Assembly (NCBI GenBank): GCA_020056225.1
Contig: JAGVIE010000013.1
Span: 62,001-126,000, forward strand
Length of the DNA: 64,000 nucleotides
Origin: Bacteroidota bacterium
GTDB lineage: Bacteria > Bacteroidota > Ignavibacteria > UBA10030 > SZUA-254
Reading direction: 5' to 3'
In this document: piece after piece, positions 8,105 through 15,703 of the stretch
Layout of the letters: every line of letters starts with the position of its first letter
How positions within the stretch are numbered: the first letter of the stretch is position 1
Notes under the pieces: generated by a model
What the model saw: only the letters and a program-made list of their open reading frames with translations
What the model was told of the DNA's origin: nothing
Databases searched by the model: none
Translations under genes and position numbers: made by a program

Positions 8105-9337
8105 TCACTTCTTTATCATCCCCATCCATTTTTCGCGCCAGCGTTTCTGGTGCTTCTTTTCTTTCTTTTCCGAATGAGGAATTGTTTTATGCTTCTTACC
8201 TGTATCAGAAGTAGGTTGTTCAATCTTGGGAAGCTCGGAATCATTTACCCTCTTTAGCGTTATACTGCCGCCATACTTAAAGAGGATTTGTTTGAAAAAC
8301 TTTTGTTCCTCGCCGGTCGCGACAAGAGAAATCGCCTCGCCTTTCTTTCCTGCCCTTGCCGTCCGACCCACACGATGAGTGTACGAATCGACATCTTTTG
8401 GTATCTCGTAATTGTAAACGTGCGTTATGTCTTCGATGTGAAGTCCGCGTGCCGCAACATCGGTTGCAATCAAAACATTAAACTTCTTATGACGGAAATC
8501 AGCCGTTGTCCTCTCCCGCTGTGCCTGCGACATATCCCCGTGCAAACATTTAGCGTGCACTCCAAACGAGAAAAGTTTTTTTGCCAGCTTAGATGTAACA
8601 TGTTTACGGTTGCAGAACACGAGCGCAAGGTCTCTCTCGTGCTTCAGTAGGGAAATTAAAAGCGGCATCTTCTTTTCAGGCGTCGTCTGGTAATACGTCT
8701 GGCGCAGATATTCAGGTTTTACCGCTGATGCTAACGCGACATTCTTAGGATCCTGAAGGTACTTCCGGCTCAACTGAGTGATTTCCTTCGAAACAGTCGC
8801 GCTGAATAATAACGTTTGCCGCTTCTGCGGCATTTTCTTTAAGATGCGGTCAATATCGCGGATGAATCCCATATCCAACATGCGGTCTGCTTCATCAAGT
8901 ACAAGATAACGGATAGTATTCAGGTATACTTCACCTCGCTCGAGAAGATCGAGAAGCCGTCCGGGTGTAGCTACGATGATATTCGCGTTTTTTAATTTCT
9001 TAATCTGATTATAAATCGAAACTCCGCCATACACCGAATTTATCCCGAGATGTTTTCCATGCGAGAATTTCATAAACTCGGTGGTAATTTGGACGCACAA
9101 CTCGCGCGTAGGCACAAGAACAAGCGCAACCAGTCCGTCTCGCCGGTTTGTCTGCTCTATAATAGGGATGGCAAAGCTCAATGTCTTGCCCGAACCGGTT
9201 TCAGATTGGGCTATAACATCACGTCCCGCAACAATCGCAGGGATAATTTCATTTTGGATGGGTGTCGCAATTGTGATGCCTTGCTTCTCCAATAACTCAA
9301 CCATCGCTTTGCTAATTTTCAATAATTCGGATTTCAT
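8105..9337 (-). CDS. rhlE: DEAD-box ATP-dependent RNA helicase, RhlE type
   Basis: This cytosolic RNA helicase would act in RNA remodelling, ribosome assembly or degradosome work. It shows the Q motif ('TPIQNEIIPAI'), motif I 'SETGSGKT', Ia 'PTRELC', II 'LDEADRMLDMGF', III 'LFSATV', and 'IATDVAARGLHIEDITHVYNYEIP'. Motif VI reads 'HRVGRTARAG'. After the core there is a short lysine-rich tail ('KKEKKHQKRWREKW'), typical of RhlE-like proteins and useful for RNA binding. At 410 residues it has the usual length. It is transcribed alone; the structured-RNA locus lies 3' of it. The rhlE symbol is by type rather than proven orthology. Confidence 0.93.
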   Translation of the reverse strand: MKSELLKISKAMVELLEKQGITIATPIQNEIIPAIVAGRDVIAQSETGSGKTLSFAIPIIEQTNRRDGLVALVLVPTRELCVQITTEFMKFSHGKHLGINSVYGGVSIYNQIKKLKNANIIVATPGRLLDLLERGEVYLNTIRYLVLDEADRMLDMGFIRDIDRILKKMPQKRQTLLFSATVSKEITQLSRKYLQDPKNVALASAVKPEYLRQTYYQTTPEKKMPLLISLLKHERDLALVFCNRKHVTSKLAKKLFSFGVHAKCLHGDMSQAQRERTTADFRHKKFNVLIATDVAARGLHIEDITHVYNYEIPKDVDSYTHRVGRTARAGKKGEAISLVATGEEQKFFKQILFKYGGSITLKRVNDSELPKIEQPTSDTGKKHKTIPHSEKKEKKHQKRWREKWMGMIKK

Positions 9338-9543
9338 ATAAATTCTTCCTTCTTATAAACCGTTTTCATTCACGGTAAATTGATTTAATTTCTATTATAG
9401 AATCGCATCGTCATTCGATGTAAATCTTCCATAATTGTTCTATCGGACATTGGAGTTGTATCCTGAAATGTTTTTCCGAATAGATATTTTATGCAACTCC
9501 ATCTTCCGTCCTCCATCATTTATCTCCCTTGATTCTTCCCTTG
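9338..9543. other. Spacer without recognised features
   Basis: About 200 bp lie between the helicase start and the uridine kinase stop. It should contain the helicase promoter. I could not pick out a convincing -35/-10 pair, and there is no obvious terminator after udk. Confidence 0.3.
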
Positions 9544-10167
9544 TTATGCTCCCCTCAACATCTCTCTAATCTTTGTAACAACCATATCGATCGCCACAAT
9601 ATTTTCTCCGCCTTCCGGGATGATGATATCCGCCCAGCGTTTGCTCGGCTCTACAAAATCAAGGTGCATAGGCTTGACTGTAGAAACATACTGATGCATT
9701 ACAGATTCTATTGTGCGTCCACGCTCGAGGAGGTCCCGCTTCAACCGTCGAAGAAGTCGCTCATCGGCATCCGTATCAACGAATATCTTGATGTCCATCA
9801 GTTTTCGAAGAGCTTTTTCGACGAAGATAAGAATCCCTTCGACGATGATTACATTTTTCGACGCAATAACCTTCGATTCGCCAGATCGACGATAGGTCGT
9901 GTAATCATAGATGGGCTGTTGAATTGATTTTCCCGCTCTAAGGTTCGTCAGATGATCGATTAGGAGAGAAGTTTCAAGCGCGTCCGGATGATCGAAATTT
10001 ATTTTATCGGGAGTAAGCCCCTTAAACGACGAAATATCCTTATAATAGAAATCATGCCGCAATACTACTACCTTTGCCGGATCAAGATCCTTCAAAATCT
10101 TTAATGTAACGGTGGTTTTGCCGGAGCCTGTTCCGCCTGCGATACCGATAACAAGTGGATTCTTCAT
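9544..10167 (-). CDS. udk: Uridine kinase
   Basis: Uridine/cytidine kinase of pyrimidine salvage, phosphorylating uridine to UMP with a nucleoside triphosphate. It has the P-loop 'GIAGGTGSGKTTV' at residues 9-21, 'LRHDFYYKD', 'NFDHPDALE' and 'QPIYDYTTYRR', all characteristic of the uridine kinase/phosphoribulokinase family. The lid arginines lie in 'DERLLRRLKRDLLERGR'. At 207 residues it is the usual length. It is divergent from the glycosyltransferase gene, with a 99-bp shared upstream region. Confidence 0.95.
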   Translation of the reverse strand: MKNPLVIGIAGGTGSGKTTVTLKILKDLDPAKVVVLRHDFYYKDISSFKGLTPDKINFDHPDALETSLLIDHLTNLRAGKSIQQPIYDYTTYRRSGESKVIASKNVIIVEGILIFVEKALRKLMDIKIFVDTDADERLLRRLKRDLLERGRTIESVMHQYVSTVKPMHLDFVEPSKRWADIIIPEGGENIVAIDMVVTKIREMLRGA

Positions 10168-10266
10168 ACGGTTCTAATATATGTTAAACTTTTGGGAGAA
10201 TCAAACCGACAGAATTGTTTTCGGAATAATGTTTTTATAAATTAGTGCTCAATATAACAAACTATT

Positions 10267-11367
10267 ATGCTGACTTCTATACTGATAATCATAACAGTCA
10301 TCTATCTTATCGAGTTACTTTATCTCCTAACCGGAATTTATAAGGCAGACAGAGTACCACAAGATGAGAAATATGAACCGACAGTTTCGGTAATTGTCGC
10401 CGCGCGCAACGAGGAACATTTCATCGGAGATTGCATAAATTCACTCATCAAACTCGACTATCCGCCGGATAAACTCGAGATCGTTATAGTGAACGACGGG
10501 TCAACAGATAAGACACCGGAAATCATCCGCTCATATCTGAATAATCATTCATCTCTCAAATTGATATCGACTTCACAAAGGGACGGGAATCTAAGAGGGA
10601 AAGCGAATGCAATAGATCAGGGCATAGAAGCATCTTCAGGAGAGATAATAATGTTCACCGATGCCGATTGCCGCGTACCGCCGAGTTGGATTCGGGCGAC
10701 GGTAAAATATTTTGATCCACAAACAGGAATTGTCGGCGGCTTTACTCTTCTTGATGCAAAACGATCTTTTGATGGGATGCAGGCTCTCGACTGGATTTTT
10801 CTTTTCGGTCTCGCCTCAGCCACTACCGGATTAAATATTCCTCTCACTGTTATCGGAAATAATCTTTCAATACGAAGAATTGCATACAAAGAAACCGGTG
10901 GCTTCCAGGCAATTCCGTTCAGCGTGACTGAAGATTACGCATTGGTGCAATCTATCCTGCAGAAAACAAGATATCAAGTTCGATTCCCGGTTGACCCTAA
11001 AACTGTTGTGAACAGCATCGCATGTCAAAGCTGGAATCAACTGTACCGGCAAAAACAACGATGGGGTGTTGGCGGGTTAGATATGATACCACGAGGTTTG
11101 GTTATTATGGGGATCGGATGGATTGCGAAGCTCAGTTTACTGCTGACACTTTTTATTACCGGTATTCACGGCTGGACAGCAGCATTTTTGTTGATGATTT
11201 GCGGAGAATTGATCTTTCTATTAAGACCGCTCAAGCTATTCAAATCGATGGGTTATCTGAGATACTTCCCGCAATTCATACTGTTCTTTTTTGTATATGT
11301 GCTAATCTTACCGGTAATAGCATACACCAGTAAAAAAGTGATTTGGAAAGAGAGACACTTAAAATAA
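10267..11367 (+). CDS. Membrane-bound family 2 glycosyltransferase
   Basis: This is a processive-type GT2 enzyme that would use a nucleotide sugar to build or modify a glycan at the inner membrane. An N-terminal membrane anchor (residues 1-24) is followed by the GT-A domain: 'VSVIVAARNEE', 'VIVNDGSTD', the DxD-like 'FTDADCRVP', the acid 'TEDYAL' and 'QKQRWGVGG' (the Q-x-x-R-W motif). Two or three membrane segments close the protein (about residues 275-350). At 366 residues it resembles the hopanoid/carotenoid-type and poly-sugar GT2 enzymes. The substrate cannot be told from sequence, and it stands alone on the plus strand. Confidence 0.85.
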   Translation: MLTSILIIITVIYLIELLYLLTGIYKADRVPQDEKYEPTVSVIVAARNEEHFIGDCINSLIKLDYPPDKLEIVIVNDGSTDKTPEIIRSYLNNHSSLKLISTSQRDGNLRGKANAIDQGIEASSGEIIMFTDADCRVPPSWIRATVKYFDPQTGIVGGFTLLDAKRSFDGMQALDWIFLFGLASATTGLNIPLTVIGNNLSIRRIAYKETGGFQAIPFSVTEDYALVQSILQKTRYQVRFPVDPKTVVNSIACQSWNQLYRQKQRWGVGGLDMIPRGLVIMGIGWIAKLSLLLTLFITGIHGWTAAFLLMICGELIFLLRPLKLFKSMGYLRYFPQFILFFFVYVLILPVIAYTSKKVIWKERHLK

Positions 11368-11378
11368 ATTAACAAAAA

Positions 11379-11408
11379 AAAGCGCCCTTCGGATACGAGG
11401 GGCGCTTA
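11379..11408. terminator. Bidirectional intrinsic terminator
   Basis: AAGCGCCC (11380-11387) and GGGCGCTT (11400-11407) form a stable stem. On the minus strand it is followed by TTTTTTTT, giving a strong terminator for the regulator gene ending at 11432. On the plus strand the U-run is short, so termination of the glycosyltransferase gene is weaker. Confidence 0.85.
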
Positions 11409-11431
11409 TTAGAAGTACCTGATACAAATTG

Positions 11432-12460
11432 CTATACTCTCGTTCTTGCGCTTGCAATATTCAAACGTTTTAGTTTATATCGTAATGTTTGTTCGGTCAT
11501 GCCGAGAAATCCGGCAGCCTTCGATTGATTGAATCCGAACTTCTGTAACGACCGTTCGATAATTCCTTTCTCGATTGCATCCAAAGATTTATCAAGTATA
11601 AAATCCTGACCGTTTGTAATGTTATTGATCATTTTAACTACTTCTGTTTTTTCATCGACCAGTTCGGGCGGCAGCATGAATCGTCCGCTATTCGAGAATA
11701 GCACAGATTTATCCACGACCGCTTTTAGTTCACGTATATTTTCCTTCCACGTCTGGCGAACCAGGACATCTATGGCATTGATATCGATTACTAATTCACC
11801 AACTCCAATTTCGTTACAAAGCTCATTTGCGAAATGTTTTACGAGCAAAGGAATATCTTCTGGTCGTTCCCTTAATGGTGGAATTACAATCCGCTCAAAA
11901 TCGGCTAATTTGGCGTAGAAATCTTCCATCAATTTTCTTTTCTCGACCAAATTCTTAAGATCTTCTTTCACCGTAACAACCAAACGTATATCAACAGATT
12001 CAGATCGTGAACCGCCAAGCCGGCGGGCAGTTCGTTCATTCATGAAAGTTAGTATTTTCATTTGGTTTCGGAAACTGGCTTCTTCAATTTCTTCGATGAG
12101 AACGGTGCCGCCATTCGCAATCTCAAAAAGTCCGCGCTTTGTTGAATATGGCAAGCCTTCACCACCTTTATCATAACCGAAGAGCACGGCTTCTAATTCT
12201 TTGTCATCAAGGACTGAGAGATTAATTGACATGAAAGGCTTATGCTCACCGTCATGTGAACCGAGGGAAGAAATGTTTTTTGCAACTGCTCCTTTGCCAA
12301 CGCCAGCTTCACCTATAATAACTATATCTTTCCGGGTTTTAGCTAATGAATTGATTTGTTTAATCAATTGTTCAACAGCACGGCTCTTCCCGATAATGGG
12401 ATAATCCATTGTTCCTGACTTATTTTCATCCGTTTGCTTATTTTTCTTATCTATTTCCAT
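11432..12460 (-). CDS. Enhancer-binding-protein-like AAA+ regulator with degenerate sigma54 loop
   Basis: The product has 342 residues: a central AAA+ domain and a Fis-type helix-turn-helix at the C-terminus ('NQSKAAGFLGMTEQTLRYKLKRLNI'). There is no N-terminal receiver or PAS domain. Walker A reads 'GEAGVGKG' (residues 50-57). The loop that should read GAFTGA reads 'GGEGLPYSTK' (99-108). Walker B is 'VLIEEIEEA', with glutamate where the family has aspartate. The arginine region 'PPLRERPEDIPLLVKHF' is kept. GAFTGA is needed to contact sigma54, so this protein probably does not activate sigma54 holoenzyme. It may act as a DNA-binding repressor or activator of ordinary promoters, as TyrR does. 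The gene starts 48 bp after the membrane-protein stop, so the two could be co-transcribed. Confidence 0.85.
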   Translation of the reverse strand: MEIDKKNKQTDENKSGTMDYPIIGKSRAVEQLIKQINSLAKTRKDIVIIGEAGVGKGAVAKNISSLGSHDGEHKPFMSINLSVLDDKELEAVLFGYDKGGEGLPYSTKRGLFEIANGGTVLIEEIEEASFRNQMKILTFMNERTARRLGGSRSESVDIRLVVTVKEDLKNLVEKRKLMEDFYAKLADFERIVIPPLRERPEDIPLLVKHFANELCNEIGVGELVIDINAIDVLVRQTWKENIRELKAVVDKSVLFSNSGRFMLPPELVDEKTEVVKMINNITNGQDFILDKSLDAIEKGIIERSLQKFGFNQSKAAGFLGMTEQTLRYKLKRLNIASARTRV

Positions 12461-12508
12461 ATCTTCCTCTCAAAGAATTGCTGCTTTGATAAAGTATTAT
12501 ATAATATA

Positions 12509-13633
12509 TTATTTTCCGGTTTGTTTCTGGAATAATCTTCCATTGAAAATCTTATAGTTAAAAAATTGAGCTAGAACAAAATTATCGATCCAATCTCTCC
12601 AACGGCTTATGTGGTTTGGATTGGCGGCAAGCTCAGTTTCATAAAATTCACCCTGAACCGAAGTGATGAATCGAAGTCTCAGCCCGAAGAATATAACCAT
12701 CATAAACTCAGCAATGAATGTAATATACTGTCCGATAGCAAATAATTCCGTTAAAGAACCCCACTCGACGCTTTTAATGAACCCCCAATTATGAATGATA
12801 TCCATTGATTGAAGCAATAAGATTAAAAACATAATTTTATCGATATATGCACCCTGCGGCGGATCTTTCTTATATAGATATCCAAAGAACAGGAGAATAA
12901 AAAAAACAATCAGTACATCTATATAAATAATTTTTTTATAGAAAGGTTCCCATAATAAAACCCTCCAATTTTCTTTTTCAAGATATGGAAATAACGCCTC
13001 GATTTTCTTCAGATTTTCTTCTGGATAGAGATCCCCAACCGCTTTACCATTTTGCCAGGATTGTAAAGTTACTCTATTCGCTAACTCAAACGGACTTGAG
13101 ACTTCTTTATTAACAGCAACATAAGCATCCAATGTTTTCCATTGTTTGATATTTTCTGTAGAATAAAGATATAACGGGTCTTGAAAAAAAGGCAGGAAAT
13201 ATAATGCAAAGAACCCACCGACTATAACAATTGTTGATGCATATTTTTGATAAACTTTAAAGTTTTTGAATAAGAGATCGATAACAAGATAGACAACTGC
13301 TATTGATAGAAAGATCATATAGGCGATTGTTAGATACTGAAGGGATACATGTCTTGCATACTTAAATGTAAAAAAAGCTTTCCCTACAAAATCATAACAA
13401 AATGCTAGAATCGATAAAGAAAAGAAAATTGAAAAATTTAGAAAAATATATTTATTCTTTTTAATCGGCTCATTTTTCAAAATGAACAATGAGATAATAA
13501 AGAGTAACGATTGAATTATTTGATTTAAACGCGCTGAGACTGGAGATGAAAAGCTAGGAAATATCTCTATGCAAGAGAAATAGAGTAACAGGATCGTAAG
13601 CCAGAAAATTAATATTTTATGAAAATACTTCAT
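12509..13633 (-). CDS. Multi-pass membrane protein of unknown function
   Basis: I do not recognise the family. The 374-residue product has about eight hydrophobic segments (for example residues 8-26, 40-54, 68-85, 98-118, 137-155, 238-258, 270-285, 300-322). A loop of about 70 residues lies between the fifth and sixth. The C-terminal 50 residues are soluble and rich in aromatic residues ('HISRWRDWIDNFVLAQFFNY'). It is AT-rich and transcribed just ahead of the AAA+ regulator (48 bp gap), so the pair may form one unit. Confidence 0.7.
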   Translation of the reverse strand: MKYFHKILIFWLTILLLYFSCIEIFPSFSSPVSARLNQIIQSLLFIISLFILKNEPIKKNKYIFLNFSIFFSLSILAFCYDFVGKAFFTFKYARHVSLQYLTIAYMIFLSIAVVYLVIDLLFKNFKVYQKYASTIVIVGGFFALYFLPFFQDPLYLYSTENIKQWKTLDAYVAVNKEVSSPFELANRVTLQSWQNGKAVGDLYPEENLKKIEALFPYLEKENWRVLLWEPFYKKIIYIDVLIVFFILLFFGYLYKKDPPQGAYIDKIMFLILLLQSMDIIHNWGFIKSVEWGSLTELFAIGQYITFIAEFMMVIFFGLRLRFITSVQGEFYETELAANPNHISRWRDWIDNFVLAQFFNYKIFNGRLFQKQTGK

Positions 13634-13880
13634 TAAATTTTTTGCATATATTCGTGATTAATTAAATCCTTTAAAATATAAGGTTTTCAGTTAAATTTGT
13701 CAAGACAATTCGCAAATATTTTTTTATATGTATAAAAAAGTGACGATGCTCACATTTTTTATTTGCTGAAAATTTTAGCGTTATTCTGAAGAAATTCTTG
13801 CCCTATTTCATTGCTTTCGCTAACTTTATACAGGTAATTCTCTCCACGGAAATCAAGTTATCAATACAGTTAATTTTATA

Positions 13881-13885
13881 AGGAG
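13881..13885 (+). promoter_or_regulatory. Ribosome binding site of the repeat mini-protein
   Basis: AGGAG lies seven bases before the ATG at 13893. This is a near-ideal site and strong support for translation of this short gene. Confidence 0.75.
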
Positions 13886-13892
13886 ATTCAAC

Positions 13893-14123
13893 ATGTTAAA
13901 TCGTTTGCGTTCATTAATTGTTACGGTTTTATTAGTAATTGCGGCAAATGCTGCAATATCATACACTTCAACAGTGCCGTTGTTACCGGATTCGCCAAGA
14001 CCAAAGAGTACTGTACCCTTGCTACCGGATTCACCAAGGCCGAAGAGTACTGTGCCATTGTTACCGGATTCACCAAGACCAAAGAGTACTGTACCCTTGT
14101 TACCAGATTCACCAAGACCGTAA
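13893..14123 (+). CDS. Secreted mini-protein made of four identical 13-residue repeats
   Basis: The product has 76 residues. A signal-peptide-like start (basic 'NRLR', hydrophobic 'SLIVTVLLVIAANA') is followed by four copies of STVPLLPDSPRPK, the last ending in the stop. The DNA units (39 bp, starting 13968, 14007, 14046, 14085) differ at many positions, yet every difference is synonymous. Examples are serine TCA versus AGT, proline CCG/CCC/CCA and arginine AGA/AGG. Units 1 and 3 resemble each other, as do 2 and 4, so a 78-bp dimer was duplicated. A good AGGAG site and a terminator frame the gene as its own transcription unit. No known family matches; it is probably periplasmic or extracellular and proline-rich, perhaps a linker-like or bioactive peptide precursor. 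Confidence 0.8.
   Translation: MLNRLRSLIVTVLLVIAANAAISYTSTVPLLPDSPRPKSTVPLLPDSPRPKSTVPLLPDSPRPKSTVPLLPDSPRP
13968..14123 (+). repeat. 39-bp tandem repeat, four units, coding
   Basis: Four in-frame 39-bp units encode the same 13 residues with only silent differences. The alternation of unit types (1≈3, 2≈4) points to duplication of a dimer. Confidence 0.9.
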
Positions 14124-14142
14124 GAAAAATTTAATTATTAGT

Positions 14143-14180
14143 AAAAAGGCTTAAACCGTAACCGGTTCAAGCCTTTTTTA
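14143..14180. terminator. Bidirectional intrinsic terminator
   Basis: AAAAAGGCTT (14143-14152) pairs with AAGCCTTTTTT (14169-14179), with an inner AACCG/CGGTT stem and T-runs on both strands. It serves the repeat mini-protein on the plus strand and the surface-protein operon on the minus strand. Confidence 0.88.
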
Positions 14181-14234
14181 TTTGGATATTTATCTATTAC
14201 CGCCTACCAAGAGATGCGAACATCAAATCGTTAG

Positions 14235-15689
14235 CTATTTTAACAAAGTCAATTTATTAATTGAAGTATAATCGTCCACTTCTAACCGATAGAAATAAAT
14301 TCCGCTACTTAGGTCCCCGCTTGTAGTATTCCGGGTATCCCATTCTAACGATTTATAGCCGGCTTGTTGCACTTCATCAACTAAGTTAGCTACTACTTGC
14401 CCAAGAACATTATACACTTTTAAGCTTACCCGTGCATCCCGTGGCAAATCATACCGAATTTTTGTAGTTGGATTGAATGGATTCGGATAATTTTGGTGTA
14501 ATGCGAATTCGTGCGGCAGTGCTTCAGCATTCTTCGGTAAGAGAATGAGTTTAGCGCTACCAAAGTTTTCCTCGTTTATTGTTATACTGCCACATCCTAA
14601 AAGCGGAATTTCCTTGGGTCGTTCACCGATATACTTGATTTCAAGAATTGCTGTTTGATTCGGATTATACGATTCGTCCCAACTCAATACTAGAGGAAAT
14701 TCTCCTCCATGAATCCGGATTGGTAATTCTCGCCGAGTACAATTTGTGATATCAGTAAATTCCGCATACCGCTGTGTAGAATATCTAACATCCAATATCT
14801 CATCCGGCGGTATAGGTGGTAATTCGAAACGATTAATATTTTGCTTCGCCTCACTTGAAGCATAATAGAGTTTTCTTTCTTGATCATTTCTGTCCTTAAC
14901 CGATACATATGATATATTTTCGATTCCAACAAGTTTACCAATAGCTTCGCGACTCTGATTCAAGGGAACATCAGGCGAAGAAACGGTATAACTTCTGGAA
15001 ATGAAAGAAGAACTTTTTAATACAAGATATCCGGCATGATCTACTTTTATCCAGTATCCATTACCAGGTTTCAATGTATCTTCATCATAATATCCATATC
15101 CTCCTAAGAAACCGAAGAAAGAGGATTGGATAGTCACCGGCGATATCGGCGTTACCGAAGAGGCAAGTATTGGATATGATAGTGCACCAATCATATTCCA
15201 GCCAACATAAACCGGAACTGTATCATTCTCACTCTGTGTGCCGCTCACATCAAAACTTTGGCTGGATGGAAATTTTAACCAATATCCATAGCCCATCTCC
15301 AACGTATCTTCCTCTACATATCCTCCGGGTTCATATTTGAACGCCGATGAAATAGCAGACGAGTAAAGTGTCGTATTTCGCATATCCGGAGTAATAAGCG
15401 GTACCGAGAGAAGGTTCCATGATATATCGAGAGAAATTTTCGCAGTTGTCCATGCGCCGCTTAAATTCCGCGTTCCCGGTATATAACCACCTTCGATAAC
15501 CGCACCTGTATCCAAATAAGTCATCTTCTGGACTGCCGCTTGGCCCACAGAAGTAGAAAGTGTGAACGCCGCACCCGAGGATATGCCGCCCCCGCCATCA
15601 ACCACATTCCAAGGATGCTGTAGCGTCTGAGACTGAACTAAGCCGCTCAGGAAAATAATCATCATCATTAATTTTAGTTTTGTTTTCAT
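14235..15689 (-). CDS. Secreted surface protein with type IX sorting domain
   Basis: The 484-residue product has a signal peptide ('MKTKLKLMMMIIFLSGLVQSQ'). Two 'WNLLSVPL…GYWLKFP' / 'GWNMIGAL…GYWIKV' modules follow. Next is a block with 'FELPPIPPDEILDVRYSTQRY' near residue 295. The protein ends in a T9SS type A sorting domain ('NYPNPFNPTTKIRYDLP' to 'SGIYFYRLEVDDYTSINKLTLLK'). It should be exported by Sec, moved across the outer membrane by T9SS, and be surface-attached or released. The start at 15689 is chosen over 15707 because AAAGGTG precedes it at good spacing. The longer start would overlap the upstream stop and add MRKGET. It is the second gene of an operon with the 610-residue protein. 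Confidence 0.85.
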   Translation of the reverse strand: MKTKLKLMMMIIFLSGLVQSQTLQHPWNVVDGGGGISSGAAFTLSTSVGQAAVQKMTYLDTGAVIEGGYIPGTRNLSGAWTTAKISLDISWNLLSVPLITPDMRNTTLYSSAISSAFKYEPGGYVEEDTLEMGYGYWLKFPSSQSFDVSGTQSENDTVPVYVGWNMIGALSYPILASSVTPISPVTIQSSFFGFLGGYGYYDEDTLKPGNGYWIKVDHAGYLVLKSSSFISRSYTVSSPDVPLNQSREAIGKLVGIENISYVSVKDRNDQERKLYYASSEAKQNINRFELPPIPPDEILDVRYSTQRYAEFTDITNCTRRELPIRIHGGEFPLVLSWDESYNPNQTAILEIKYIGERPKEIPLLGCGSITINEENFGSAKLILLPKNAEALPHEFALHQNYPNPFNPTTKIRYDLPRDARVSLKVYNVLGQVVANLVDEVQQAGYKSLEWDTRNTTSGDLSSGIYFYRLEVDDYTSINKLTLLK

Positions 15690-15703
15690 GGTTTCACCTT
15701 TTC

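Noticed and set aside
11432-12460. Ordinary sigma54 activator (NtrC-like)
   Set aside because: The GAFTGA loop is absent and there is no receiver domain.
13968-14123. CRISPR array
   Set aside because: The units are contiguous in-frame coding repeats with no spacers, and no cas genes are present.
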